A DNA stretch of 23,018 nucleotides, taken from positions 1 through 23,018 of the forward strand of contig JBMYRX010000033.1 of the NCBI GenBank assembly GCA_049602715.1, written 5' to 3'. This document shows, piece by piece, positions 1 to 7,822 of this stretch (the stretch's first letter is position 1; every line of letters begins with the position of its first letter). The notes below the pieces were generated by a model that did not search any database, was not told where the DNA came from, and worked only from the letters and a program-made list of their open reading frames with translations. A program made the translations under genes and the position numbers. The DNA comes from GCA-2697345 sp049602715. Lineage in GTDB: Bacteria; Pseudomonadota; Alphaproteobacteria; Rhodobacterales; Rhodobacteraceae.

Positions 1-54
1 AGTACCGGCCTGTCACGCCGGGGGTCGCGGGTTCGAGTCCCGTCAACCGCGCCA
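1..54 (+). tRNA. tRNA-Asp (anticodon GTC), 5' part outside the window
   Basis: The 3' portion of a tRNA is visible. The anticodon stem pairs bases 5-9 with 17-21 around a seven-base loop (10-16) holding GTC at 12-14, which reads Asp codons. The T arm pairs 27-31 with 39-43 (last pair G-T) around the loop TTCGAGT. The 3' acceptor strand is 44-50, the discriminator base is G51, and CCA (52-54) is encoded. The 5' acceptor strand and D arm lie before the window. The tRNA runs toward the convergent mmsB gene with only 22 bases between them and no visible hairpin terminator. Confidence 0.95.
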
Positions 55-76
55 TCACTACTAAGTAAGAGGGATG

Positions 77-952
77 TTATGAACGCCTGGTCCTTTGAGA
101 AAAGCGTGGAAGCATAGCACTGAAATCTTTTCCATTACCACCTTCGTTTTCAACAAATGATTCATACAGACTTTTTGCATGCTCGCCTAAGGGTGTATCT
201 GCGTTTACATCTTCTGCTGCCTGTTGACTTAGTCTCAGATCTTTTAACATGAGGTCCGCTGAAAAACCTGGTTGATAGTTATTATCCGATGGGCTTTCAG
301 GACCAACTCCTGGGGCAGGACAATAGGCATTCATTGACCAACTATATCCAGAAGACGTACTTACCACATCAAACATTTTATTTCTATCTAGACCTAATTT
401 GTCTGCTAAAGAAAACGCTTCGCATGTGACAATCATTGTTGCACCCAAAATCATATTATTACAAATTTTTGCAGCTTGACCATTCCCAGAACTTCCGCAG
501 TGGACTGCTTTCTGACCCATTATTGAAAAAAGAGGTTCAAGTTTTAAAAAAGTAATTTCAGATCCCCCAACCATAAAGGTTAAAGTTCCTGCTACTGCAC
601 CACCCACACCGCCAGATACAGGAGCATCAGCTGGTGAAATACCATGTTTTTCTGCTATTGAAGCAACAACTCGGGCTGATGCCACATCAATAGTAGAGCA
701 ATCTAGAAATATCGTACCACTAGACATTTCTGGAATTATTTGACTTGCTACTTTTTTAACAATTTCCCCGTCGGGAAGCATAGTTAGTACAACATCAACC
801 GAATTAGCTAATTCAGTAAGGGATGAGACTTTCTTGATGCCAGGTGGACAAGAAGCAACTGTATCAAAACCATAAACTTCATATCCGGCGTTAGCTAAAT
901 TTTGTCCCATGGGACTGCCCATATTTCCTAATCCAATGACACCAATTTTCAA
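77..952 (-). CDS. mmsB: 3-hydroxyisobutyrate dehydrogenase (MmsB)
   Basis: NAD-dependent oxidation of 3-hydroxyisobutyrate to methylmalonate semialdehyde in valine breakdown, in the cytosol. The 291-aa product has the family's usual length. It opens with the Rossmann motif GLGNMG (residues 7-12), carries the substrate-binding stretch DAPVSGGVGGA (about 109-119), and has the catalytic lysine K162 followed by the NN pair at 165-166. The start is TTG at 950-952: the codon gives a protein beginning at the first beta strand, and a strong GGAGG lies 8 bases upstream (961-965). It is the last gene of the mmsA operon, 17 bases after the hydrolase gene. A general beta-hydroxyacid dehydrogenase is the alternative, but the operon favours the valine enzyme. 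Confidence 0.93.
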   Translation of the reverse strand: MKIGVIGLGNMGSPMGQNLANAGYEVYGFDTVASCPPGIKKVSSLTELANSVDVVLTMLPDGEIVKKVASQIIPEMSSGTIFLDCSTIDVASARVVASIAEKHGISPADAPVSGGVGGAVAGTLTFMVGGSEITFLKLEPLFSIMGQKAVHCGSSGNGQAAKICNNMILGATMIVTCEAFSLADKLGLDRNKMFDVVSTSSGYSWSMNAYCPAPGVGPESPSDNNYQPGFSADLMLKDLRLSQQAAEDVNADTPLGEHAKSLYESFVENEGGNGKDFSAMLPRFSQRTRRS

Positions 953-969
953 AATATATTCCTCCAGAG

Positions 970-1992
970 CTAATTATAATTTAATGGTTTTAACATCGTT
1001 TTCACTTTTTCACGAGGCACATTTCTTATATGATTATGTTGCCAATTAGGATTGCGATCTTTATCGATCACTTGTGCTCTAATCCCTTCAACGAAATCGC
1101 TACATTCAATTGCTCTATAGGTGAATCTGTACTCATATTCCAAACTATCTTTAATGGTTAGGTTTTCTTTTTTTCTAAGTATTTTTATTATTTCAAAAGT
1201 ACATAAGACTGATAGTGGAGAGTTTTTTTCAATTAACTTTAATGTTTGAGTTGAAAACGTTGAATTTCTTTTTTCCAGGTTATCAATAATGGAACAAAGA
1301 CTATCATTTGAAAATATAGAAGATATTTCCTTAAGTTTACTTCTTAGTTCACCCATTGGTGGATCTTTTATAAACTCATCTAATACAGAGATAGACCTAC
1401 TTTTAATCAGTTTAGCTTTTACTTCTTTCCAATCACTTTGGGGAATAAAATAATCTGAAAATCCAGAAAAGACGGCATCATCAGCATCCATCCGGTATCC
1501 GGTAGTTGCTAGATATTCTCCAATACCGATAGGTGCTTTTGCCAAAATAAATGAGCCTCCAACATCTGGTATGAGCCCGATACCACATTCTGGCATAGCG
1601 ATCTTACTGCTCTCAGAAACTATACGGTGACTAACATGACAACCCAACCCTACACCGCCGCCCATAGTAAACCCTTGCAAAAAACTAATTATTGGTTTTG
1701 GGTAGTTAGCAATTTTTTCGTTTAAACGGTATTCATCTAACCAAAAAGCTTGGCTATATGTATAGTTTTTTTTAAGTCCACTCTCATAAAGGTCAGCTAT
1801 GTCTCCACCCGCACAAAACGCTCGTTCTCCGGCAGCTTCCAGAATAATGAAATCTATACTTTCAGTAACCCAGTGATCTAATGTCTGTTCAATTTTCCGG
1901 ATCATTTCATAGGTTAATGCGTTAAGTGAATCGGGCCGATTTAACTTTATTAAGCCAACTTTATTAACAATCTCAATTTTTAATGTGTCCAT
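970..1992 (-). CDS. 3-hydroxyisobutyryl-CoA hydrolase (enoyl-CoA hydratase/isomerase family)
   Basis: Crotonase-fold hydrolase that releases free 3-hydroxyisobutyrate from its CoA ester, the substrate of the next gene, mmsB. The 340-aa protein is longer than a plain enoyl-CoA hydratase (about 260) and matches the HIBCH group. Visible are the CoA-binding FCAGGDI (about 59-65), the oxyanion-hole glycines at 111-113, and the HIBCH signature MPECGIGLIPDVGG (133-146) with likely catalytic E135 and D143. The C-terminal half ends with the family's FVEGIRAQVIDKDRNPNW, where hydrolases keep a conserved EGxRA(x)xIDKDxxPxW. The start ATG is 4 bases after the dehydrogenase stop and has no clear Shine-Dalgarno, so translation is probably coupled to the upstream gene. 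Confidence 0.88.
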   Translation of the reverse strand: MDTLKIEIVNKVGLIKLNRPDSLNALTYEMIRKIEQTLDHWVTESIDFIILEAAGERAFCAGGDIADLYESGLKKNYTYSQAFWLDEYRLNEKIANYPKPIISFLQGFTMGGGVGLGCHVSHRIVSESSKIAMPECGIGLIPDVGGSFILAKAPIGIGEYLATTGYRMDADDAVFSGFSDYFIPQSDWKEVKAKLIKSRSISVLDEFIKDPPMGELRSKLKEISSIFSNDSLCSIIDNLEKRNSTFSTQTLKLIEKNSPLSVLCTFEIIKILRKKENLTIKDSLEYEYRFTYRAIECSDFVEGIRAQVIDKDRNPNWQHNHIRNVPREKVKTMLKPLNYN

Positions 1993-1996
1993 GTTA

Positions 1997-3136
1997 CTAA
2001 ATCTTTGTTAGATTACGACTTATAATTAATCGCATTATCTCGTTTGTTCCCTCTAATATTTCATGGACTCTTAGATCCCTAACCAACTTTTCAATACCAT
2101 ATTCTGTTAAATACCCATAACCGCCGTGTAACTGTAGACATTGGTTGGCTATTCTTGATCCCGCTTCAGTTACAAATTTTTTTGCAATAGCACAAAAATG
2201 AGTAGCGTCTGAACTTTTCTGATCTAGTTTCCAGGCTGCTTGCCTTAGTAGAATTCGAGAGGCTTGGAGTTCAATTTCGATGTCAGCAATATTGAATTGT
2301 AAAGCCTGGAATTGATTGATTTTTTTTCCAAAAGCTTCGCGTTCTTCCATGTAAGTTAACGTCTTATTTAATGCATGCTGCGCAGCGCCTAATGAACATG
2401 CTGCAATATTAAGCCGACCACCATCTAAACCGGCCATAGCGTAATTAAACCCGTGGCCTTCTTCGCCGACAAGGTTACTTAATGGAACTTTACAAGCCTC
2501 CATATGAACTTGTCGTGTAGGTTGAGATCTCCAACCCATTTTTTGTTCCAAGGACCCAAAGCTTAAACCTTCAGTACCTTCTTCAATATAAATAGTTGAA
2601 ATTCCGCGTGTTCCTAAATCCCCAGTTCTACACATAACCAGGTATGAGTCTGAATATCCCCCACCTGAAATAAAAGATTTTGTCCCATTTATACTATAAT
2701 ATTCATTGGTTTTTTTTGCATTTGTTTTTAAAGCTGATGCGTCTGATCCGGATGCCGGTTCTGTGAGGCAGTAAGAAATTACGTTTTTCATAGTCAAAGC
2801 ATCAGGCAGAACTCTTTCGATAAGGTTTTTTGAGCCATATCTATCTATCATTGATGCGCACATGTTATGTATAGATAGGAACGCGGCTACAGAGGGGCAC
2901 GCCATACTCAAAGCTTCAAAAACTAGTGTAGCGTCTAGCCTAGTAAGCCCAGAACCACCATTCTCTTCCGAAACATAAAGTCCACCGAAACCTAAAGATG
3001 CAATATCTCGCCACAAAGATTTAGGAATATTTTGGTTTTCTTCCCATTCAAGTGCATAAGGTGCTATATTTTCTTCACCAAAACTTTTGGCTAAATCGAA
3101 GATTGCAACTTGTTCGTCAGAAACAGTAAAATCCAC
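1997..3136 (-). CDS. Isobutyryl-CoA dehydrogenase (acyl-CoA dehydrogenase family)
   Basis: FAD enzyme that converts isobutyryl-CoA to methacrylyl-CoA and passes electrons to ETF. The 379-aa product has the full family layout: N-terminal helical domain, FAD/substrate signature CLTEPASGSDASALKT (about 122-137), the second signature QLHGGYGYL (about 335-343), and the catalytic glutamate in EILEGTNEIMR (E362). The position of this glutamate follows the short-chain/medium-chain type, and the valine operon context makes isobutyryl-CoA the most likely substrate. The start is GTG at 3134-3136, set by AGGAG five bases upstream; the next good start lies far downstream. The gene follows mmsA after a 59-base gap. 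Confidence 0.9.
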   Translation of the reverse strand: MDFTVSDEQVAIFDLAKSFGEENIAPYALEWEENQNIPKSLWRDIASLGFGGLYVSEENGGSGLTRLDATLVFEALSMACPSVAAFLSIHNMCASMIDRYGSKNLIERVLPDALTMKNVISYCLTEPASGSDASALKTNAKKTNEYYSINGTKSFISGGGYSDSYLVMCRTGDLGTRGISTIYIEEGTEGLSFGSLEQKMGWRSQPTRQVHMEACKVPLSNLVGEEGHGFNYAMAGLDGGRLNIAACSLGAAQHALNKTLTYMEEREAFGKKINQFQALQFNIADIEIELQASRILLRQAAWKLDQKSSDATHFCAIAKKFVTEAGSRIANQCLQLHGGYGYLTEYGIEKLVRDLRVHEILEGTNEIMRLIISRNLTKI

Positions 3137-3195
3137 TAAGGCTCCTAAGTTTATTCATGATCAAATGATTGCAGTTTAAGTTTATCCTAACTTTA

Positions 3196-4695
3196 CTATT
3201 CCATAACAGGTATTGAAAACTCTCCACCCTCTTTTATGCCTGACGGCCATCGAGAAGTAATAGTTTTTGTTCTTGTGAAAAATTTAAATGCATCTGATCC
3301 ATGTTGGTTTAGATCTCCAAACATAGACTTTTTCCATCCGCCAAAAGTATGATACGCTAAAGGTACGGGTATGGGTACATTTACGCCGACCATCCCTATA
3401 TTTATCCTATTAGCAAAATCTCTCGCGGTATCACCGTCACGAGTAAAAATTGATGTTCCGTTACCGTATTCATGACTTATCGCCATATTAATAGCTTCCT
3501 CATAATTTTGCGCTCTAACAGTTGAAAGAACTGGACCGAAAATTTCTTTCTTATAAATATCCATGTCAGTTGTTACGTTGTCAAATAAATGTGCTCCTAC
3601 AAAAAACCCATTCTCATATCCTTGAAGTTTGAAATTTCGTCCATCAACGACTAACTTAGCTCCCTGATCAAGACCTGATTGGACAAGGTTTTCTATATTT
3701 GTTTTTGATGCTGCAGTTATTACAGGACCAAAGTCTACATCATCTCCAGATGTATAGGGCCCCACTTTAAGTGCTTCGATTCTTGGAACTAATTTTTCGA
3801 CAAGTCTATCAGCTGTTTCATCACCGACAGGTACAGCAACAGAAATTGCCATACAACGTTCCCCGGCTGCTCCGTAACCAGCACCGACAAGTGCGTCTGC
3901 TGCTTGATCCATATCAGCATCTGGCATTATAATCATATGGTTCTTTGCTCCACCGAAACATTGAACGCGTTTTCCATTAGCGCAACCGGTAGCATAGATA
4001 TATTCAGCAATGGGCGTTGACCCGACAAAGCTTACAGATTGAACTACGTCATTATGCAATATCGCATCAACTGCTTCTTTATCGCCATTTATGACTTGCA
4101 AGATTCCTTTTGGTAAGCCTGCTTCTTCCAGAAGCTCGGCCAACATCAATGGAACTGATGGGTTTCTTTCAGATGGCTTTAATATGAAAGCATTACCACA
4201 AACTATTGCTGGAGCAAACATCCACATTGGAATCATTGCAGGGAAATTGAATGGTGTAATTCCGGCAGCAACTCCAAGTGGTTGCTTCATCGAGTACATA
4301 TCAATTCCTGGCCCCGCACTGTCAGTATATTCCCCTTTCAGGTGGTGAGGGGCACCTATACAGAATTCTACAACTTCCAAGCCTCTCTGAACGTCTCCGG
4401 CTGCATCTGGAAGTGTCTTACCATGCTCACGACTTAAAGCTTCTGCCAATTTTTGCATATCGCGATTGAGTAGTTCTACGAATTTCATCATAATTCTTGA
4501 GCGACGCTGAGGATTAACTGCTGCCCACGCAGGTTGAGCTTTTGCCGCAATTTCTATTGCTTCGTTTACTTCGGATTTTGTGGCTAGGCTACATTGTCCT
4601 TGAACTTCGCCAGTTGCTGGGTTTAGTACGTCTCCGGTTCTTCCGGAAGTGCCTTTTGAATGACTTCCATTAATATAGTGTGCTAGCTGATACAT
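3196..4695 (-). CDS. mmsA: CoA-acylating methylmalonate-semialdehyde dehydrogenase (MmsA)
   Basis: Converts methylmalonate semialdehyde, NAD+ and CoA to propionyl-CoA, CO2 and NADH, the last step of the valine pathway encoded here. The 499-aa aldehyde dehydrogenase has the catalytic cysteine in GAAGERCMA (about C281). At the place where ordinary aldehyde dehydrogenases have the general-base ELGGK motif it has FGGAKNHMIIMPDAD, typical of the CoA-dependent MMSDH group that lacks that glutamate. Start choice: an in-frame GTG (4696-4698) directly precedes ATG (4693-4695). AGGAG sits 6 bases before the ATG but only 3 before the GTG, so the ATG is used. First gene of the minus-strand operon; divergent from coaD. 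Confidence 0.95.
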   Translation of the reverse strand: MYQLAHYINGSHSKGTSGRTGDVLNPATGEVQGQCSLATKSEVNEAIEIAAKAQPAWAAVNPQRRSRIMMKFVELLNRDMQKLAEALSREHGKTLPDAAGDVQRGLEVVEFCIGAPHHLKGEYTDSAGPGIDMYSMKQPLGVAAGITPFNFPAMIPMWMFAPAIVCGNAFILKPSERNPSVPLMLAELLEEAGLPKGILQVINGDKEAVDAILHNDVVQSVSFVGSTPIAEYIYATGCANGKRVQCFGGAKNHMIIMPDADMDQAADALVGAGYGAAGERCMAISVAVPVGDETADRLVEKLVPRIEALKVGPYTSGDDVDFGPVITAASKTNIENLVQSGLDQGAKLVVDGRNFKLQGYENGFFVGAHLFDNVTTDMDIYKKEIFGPVLSTVRAQNYEEAINMAISHEYGNGTSIFTRDGDTARDFANRINIGMVGVNVPIPVPLAYHTFGGWKKSMFGDLNQHGSDAFKFFTRTKTITSRWPSGIKEGGEFSIPVME

Positions 4696-4736
4696 CACAG
4701 TCTCCTAAAAATTTTATGTAGCTATATCGTGCTAAT

Positions 4737-4764
4737 AGGATATTTAAAAGAGGTTCTTTTTCAA
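4737..4764 (-). promoter_or_regulatory. Candidate promoter of the mmsA valine operon
   Basis: On the minus strand, TTGAAA (4759-4764) and TATCCT (4737-4742) are spaced by 16 bases and lie about 40 bases before the mmsA ATG. The spacing and the -35 are good, the -10 is weak. In this AT-rich 180-base divergent region other pairs are possible. I found no LiuR-like or other recognisable operator. Confidence 0.35.
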
Positions 4765-4874
4765 ATCATGTTAAAAGAATTAATTTAGAGGAATTTTTTG
4801 CTCTGTTGTTTTATCAATGAAAATGTTAGAGATTTGATTATCATTTTATTCTAACTTTAGTTGGAGAATTTTAA

Positions 4875-5366
4875 ATGCGAATTGGACTATATCCTGGGAC
4901 ATTTGATCCCATTACCGTAGGACATATAGACATTATTCGACGGGCTAGTGCGCTTGTAGACAAACTTGTAATCGGTGTTGCAATTAACGCAGAAAAGTCC
5001 CCAATGTTTTCGTTAGATGAACGGGTCAGAATGATTACTGAAGAATGTAAAATAATAAAAAATAAATTTGATATAATCGTTGATGTGCATCCCTTTCAAA
5101 ATTTACTAATTCAGTGTGCAAGAGAAGTAAACGCAACTATTATCATTCGAGGCCTGAGAGCAGTATCAGATTTTGAATACGAATATCAAATGGTAGGTAT
5201 GAATCGAGCGATGGATGATGGAGTAGAAACGGTGTTCTTGATGGCTGAAGCGCAACACCAAGCGGTTGCTTCCAGATTAGTTAAAGAAATTGCTAGGCTT
5301 AATGGTAATGTGTCAAAATTTGTAACACCCGCGGTAAAAGCTGCCTTACAAAAAAAACTTAAATAA
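4875..5366 (+). CDS. coaD: Phosphopantetheine adenylyltransferase (CoaD)
   Basis: Transfers AMP from ATP to 4'-phosphopantetheine to give dephospho-CoA, the penultimate step of CoA synthesis. The 163-aa length is normal. The nucleotidyltransferase motif GTFDPITVGH (residues 8-17) contains the TxGH signature at 14-17. RGLRAVSDFEYEYQM is the conserved mid-protein block, and VASRLVKEIA corresponds to the C-terminal nucleotide-binding motif. A GGAG at about 4862-4865 precedes the ATG. It heads a plus-strand group with two cyclophilin genes, an arrangement I recall from other Rhodobacterales. It is divergent from a CoA-dependent catabolic operon, but nothing in the sequence shows shared control. 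Confidence 0.96.
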   Translation: MRIGLYPGTFDPITVGHIDIIRRASALVDKLVIGVAINAEKSPMFSLDERVRMITEECKIIKNKFDIIVDVHPFQNLLIQCAREVNATIIIRGLRAVSDFEYEYQMVGMNRAMDDGVETVFLMAEAQHQAVASRLVKEIARLNGNVSKFVTPAVKAALQKKLK

Positions 5367-5418
5367 AAAGCTTTACAAAGTGAGATTGGTGACTAGTTTG
5401 ACGTCGAGTTAATTTATT

Positions 5419-5423
5419 AGGAG
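5419..5423 (+). promoter_or_regulatory. Start-deciding ribosome binding site for the first cyclophilin
   Basis: AGGAG is followed after one base by an in-frame ATG (5425) and after seven bases by a second in-frame ATG (5431). Only the second spacing is functional, so translation starts at 5431 and the protein begins MSNDDDLENI. Confidence 0.75.
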
Positions 5424-5430
5424 TATGGCA

Positions 5431-5937
5431 ATGAGTAACGATGATGATCTTGAAAATATTATTTTAATTGAGCTAAAGGATGGAACGGTAAAAATTGAAT
5501 TGCTACCAGATGTTGCTCCGCAGCATTGTAATAGGATGAAGGATTTAGCGAGATCAGGGGCTTATAATAACGTTGTCTTTCATCGTGTCATTGAGGGTTT
5601 TATGGCTCAGACTGGAGATGTGGCGAATGGAAATGCTGAAAAAGATTTTAATTTGAGTAGGGCAGGTACTGGGGGTTCAGATCTTCCGAATTTACCAGCT
5701 GAATTTTCTAAATTGCCTCATGATAGAGGAACTATTGGAGCTGCAAGATCGCAAAGTCCCGATAGTGCAAATAGTCAGTTTTTTATAAACTTTAGTGATA
5801 ATAATTTTTTGAATGGTCAGTATACCGTATATGGTAGAGTTGTTGAGGGTATGGAATTTGTGGACGCTATTTCGCGTGGTGAACCACCAGCAGATCCTGA
5901 TAGAATGATTAGTATGAAAGTTGCATCTGATGCTTAA
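5431..5937 (+). CDS. Cyclophilin-type peptidyl-prolyl cis-trans isomerase, cytosolic
   Basis: Catalyses cis-trans isomerisation of X-Pro bonds during protein folding. The 168-aa protein begins MSNDDDLENI and has no signal peptide, so it should be cytosolic. The cyclophilin core is clear: VVFHRVIEGFMAQTGD (about 48-63) with the catalytic arginine R52, then GTGGSDLPNLPAEF and the SQFFINFSDNNFLNGQYTV segment that forms the active-site floor. The start follows the ribosome binding site at 5419-5423, which rules out an ATG two codons upstream. The gene overlaps the next cyclophilin by 8 bases, suggesting co-translation of a cytosolic and an exported version of the same enzyme. Confidence 0.94.
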   Translation: MSNDDDLENIILIELKDGTVKIELLPDVAPQHCNRMKDLARSGAYNNVVFHRVIEGFMAQTGDVANGNAEKDFNLSRAGTGGSDLPNLPAEFSKLPHDRGTIGAARSQSPDSANSQFFINFSDNNFLNGQYTVYGRVVEGMEFVDAISRGEPPADPDRMISMKVASDA

Positions 5938-6478
5938 GGTTTTAATTAGCCTGATATTATTAATTTCCACTCCAGCTTTTGGTTCTGGTATCGTGATTGA
6001 TATCCGAGGAGAGGCAAATGGTACCCTAACTATAGACCTATTTGAAGAGATTGCTCCCAATCACACTAGTCGTATTTTAAAACTTGCGGAGGAGGGGTTC
6101 TATGATGGCGTGGTATTCCATAGGGTTATAGAAGGCTTTATGGCGCAAACAGGTGATGGCCAGTTTGGTAAAGTGTCTGGAGATCGACTTCGTGTTGGTA
6201 TGGGTGGGTCTAATTATCCTGACTTAAAGGCTGAGTTCTCAAATATAAGTTATGAACGTGGTATAGTTGGAATGGCTCGTTCTCAGAATCCAGACTCTGG
6301 AAATAGTCAATTTTTTATTATGTTTGCAGAAGGTAGTTTTCTTAATGGCCAATACACGGTTATTGGAAAAGTTACTGATGGTTTAGATGTTCTTGATAAA
6401 ATCAAAAAAGGTCTCGGACAAAACGGTTTGGTTCTTGGAGAGCCAGATTTTATGAACACCGTTTCAGTATTTTATTAG
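5930..6478 (+). CDS. Cyclophilin-type peptidyl-prolyl cis-trans isomerase, exported (PpiA-like)
   Basis: Periplasmic folding helper, a paralogue of the preceding gene. The 182-aa product starts with MLKVLISLILLISTPAFG, a short signal peptide with a likely cleavage after residue 18, and then the same cyclophilin fold with VVFHRVIEGFMAQTGD (R65 catalytic), GMGGSNYPDLKAEF and SQFFIMFAEGSFLNGQYTV. I chose the ATG at 5930, which overlaps the upstream stop by 8 bases and has a GAAAG about 9 bases before it; a TTG three codons earlier (5921) is in frame but would add residues before the signal peptide. Its stop is 4 bases from the stop of convergent tyrS. Confidence 0.92.
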   Translation: MLKVLISLILLISTPAFGSGIVIDIRGEANGTLTIDLFEEIAPNHTSRILKLAEEGFYDGVVFHRVIEGFMAQTGDGQFGKVSGDRLRVGMGGSNYPDLKAEFSNISYERGIVGMARSQNPDSGNSQFFIMFAEGSFLNGQYTVIGKVTDGLDVLDKIKKGLGQNGLVLGEPDFMNTVSVFY

Positions 6479-6482
6479 TAGT

Positions 6483-7736
6483 TTATTTTTTTAATTTAAC
6501 TAAGGCGTGTCGTTTCTTGCCAGCACTTAATTTGACTTGGTTCATTAAATCGTCTTGATTAATTAAAATTGTATGATTGTCCAAAAGAGAGTCATTTAAT
6601 CTTGCTCCATTCTCTGAGATTAGGCGTTTTGCTTCTTTCCCGGAATGAACTAAACCTGTACGGACAAATAATTGAACTATTGACAGTCCGTCTCCAAGCT
6701 CATCGAGACTAATTTCCAATGTTGGTAATTCATCACCATAACTACCCTTAATAAATACGTCAGTAGCCGTTTTCTCAGCGGCTTGTGACGCATCATCTCC
6801 ATGCAAAAGAGAGGTAACATGGTTAGCAAGAATAATTTTTGCTTCATTTAGCTCAGCACCTTTTATATTTTCTAATCTCATGCATTCGTCGATTGAAATT
6901 TCAGTATATAATTTGAGAAATTTTCCAACATCAGCATCTGCAGTATTTCGCCAGAATTGCCAAAATTGATAGCTTGATAGTAATTTTTTGTCTAACCAGA
7001 TAGCTCCATCTTGTGATTTTCCCATCTTCTTACCTTCGGATGTTTCCAATAAGGGAGAGGTTAAGCCAAAGAGCTCAACTTCTGTTGACCTTCTTGTTAA
7101 GTCTATACCGTTTACGATGTTTCCCCATTGGTCTGAACCTCCCATTTGAAGTAGGCAGCCATAACGTTTATTTAATTCCATGAAGTCGTATGCCTGAAGT
7201 ATCATGTAATTAAATTCTAAGAAACTTAATGATTGTTCTCGATCTAAACGTGACTTTACAGACTCAAAACTGAGCATACGATTGATAGAAAAATGACGAC
7301 CGATATCTCGTAAAAAATTTAAATAATTTAAATTATCTAACCATTCGGCATTGTTGACCATTATAGCGGTATTTGAAGCATCATCAAAACTTATATAATT
7401 CTTAAAAACATTTTTAATACTTAAAATATTTGCATCTATGTTTTCAGGAGTAAGAAGTGGTCTTTCATCAGCTCTAAAACTTGGGTCTCCAACCTTTGTT
7501 GTTCCGCCGCCCATTAGCACTATGGGTTGATGGCCTGTCTTTTGTAACCACCTTAGCATCATTATTTGCATCAGAGATCCAACGTGAAGGGAGGGAGCAG
7601 TCGCGTCAAAACCAATGTAACCTGGTACAATGCCGTTTGTCAGAGCATTATCTAAACTTGAATAATTTGTACAATCAGAAAGAAATCCTCTTTCAAACAT
7701 AATTCTTAAGAAATCAGATTTGATATTATGATCCAT
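6483..7736 (-). CDS. tyrS: Tyrosyl-tRNA synthetase (TyrS)
   Basis: Charges tRNA-Tyr with tyrosine. The 417-aa class I synthetase has the HIGH-type motif HVGS (51-54), the tyrosine/adenylate pocket segments, QMGGSDQWGNI (about 197-207), and the KMSKS-type motif KMGKS (237-241). A C-terminal S4-like RNA-binding domain covers about residues 345-410 (LFVRTGLVHSGKEAKRLISE and onward). The ATG start agrees with the N-terminus of close relatives (KSDFLRxMxERGF) although its ribosome binding site is poor (GGGAAA, far away). It follows eno on the same strand after 86 bases that show no strong hairpin. Confidence 0.96.
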   Translation of the reverse strand: MDHNIKSDFLRIMFERGFLSDCTNYSSLDNALTNGIVPGYIGFDATAPSLHVGSLMQIMMLRWLQKTGHQPIVLMGGGTTKVGDPSFRADERPLLTPENIDANILSIKNVFKNYISFDDASNTAIMVNNAEWLDNLNYLNFLRDIGRHFSINRMLSFESVKSRLDREQSLSFLEFNYMILQAYDFMELNKRYGCLLQMGGSDQWGNIVNGIDLTRRSTEVELFGLTSPLLETSEGKKMGKSQDGAIWLDKKLLSSYQFWQFWRNTADADVGKFLKLYTEISIDECMRLENIKGAELNEAKIILANHVTSLLHGDDASQAAEKTATDVFIKGSYGDELPTLEISLDELGDGLSIVQLFVRTGLVHSGKEAKRLISENGARLNDSLLDNHTILINQDDLMNQVKLSAGKKRHALVKLKK

Positions 7737-7822
7737 GTACTGTTTCCCGTCAAAAATAAAAGACTAATTATTTCCGTTCACTTTATATAAAAACAAAAAA
7801 AATGAAACCAAAACAATTCAGA

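Noticed and set aside
4091..4348. An 85-codon open frame on the plus strand inside mmsA
   Set aside because: It is antisense to a strongly conserved part of the aldehyde dehydrogenase, has no ribosome binding site, and shows no recognisable protein.
5692..6060. A 122-codon open frame on the minus strand over the two cyclophilin genes
   Set aside because: Both plus-strand cyclophilins are clear over this stretch; the antisense sequence has no domain and no start signal.
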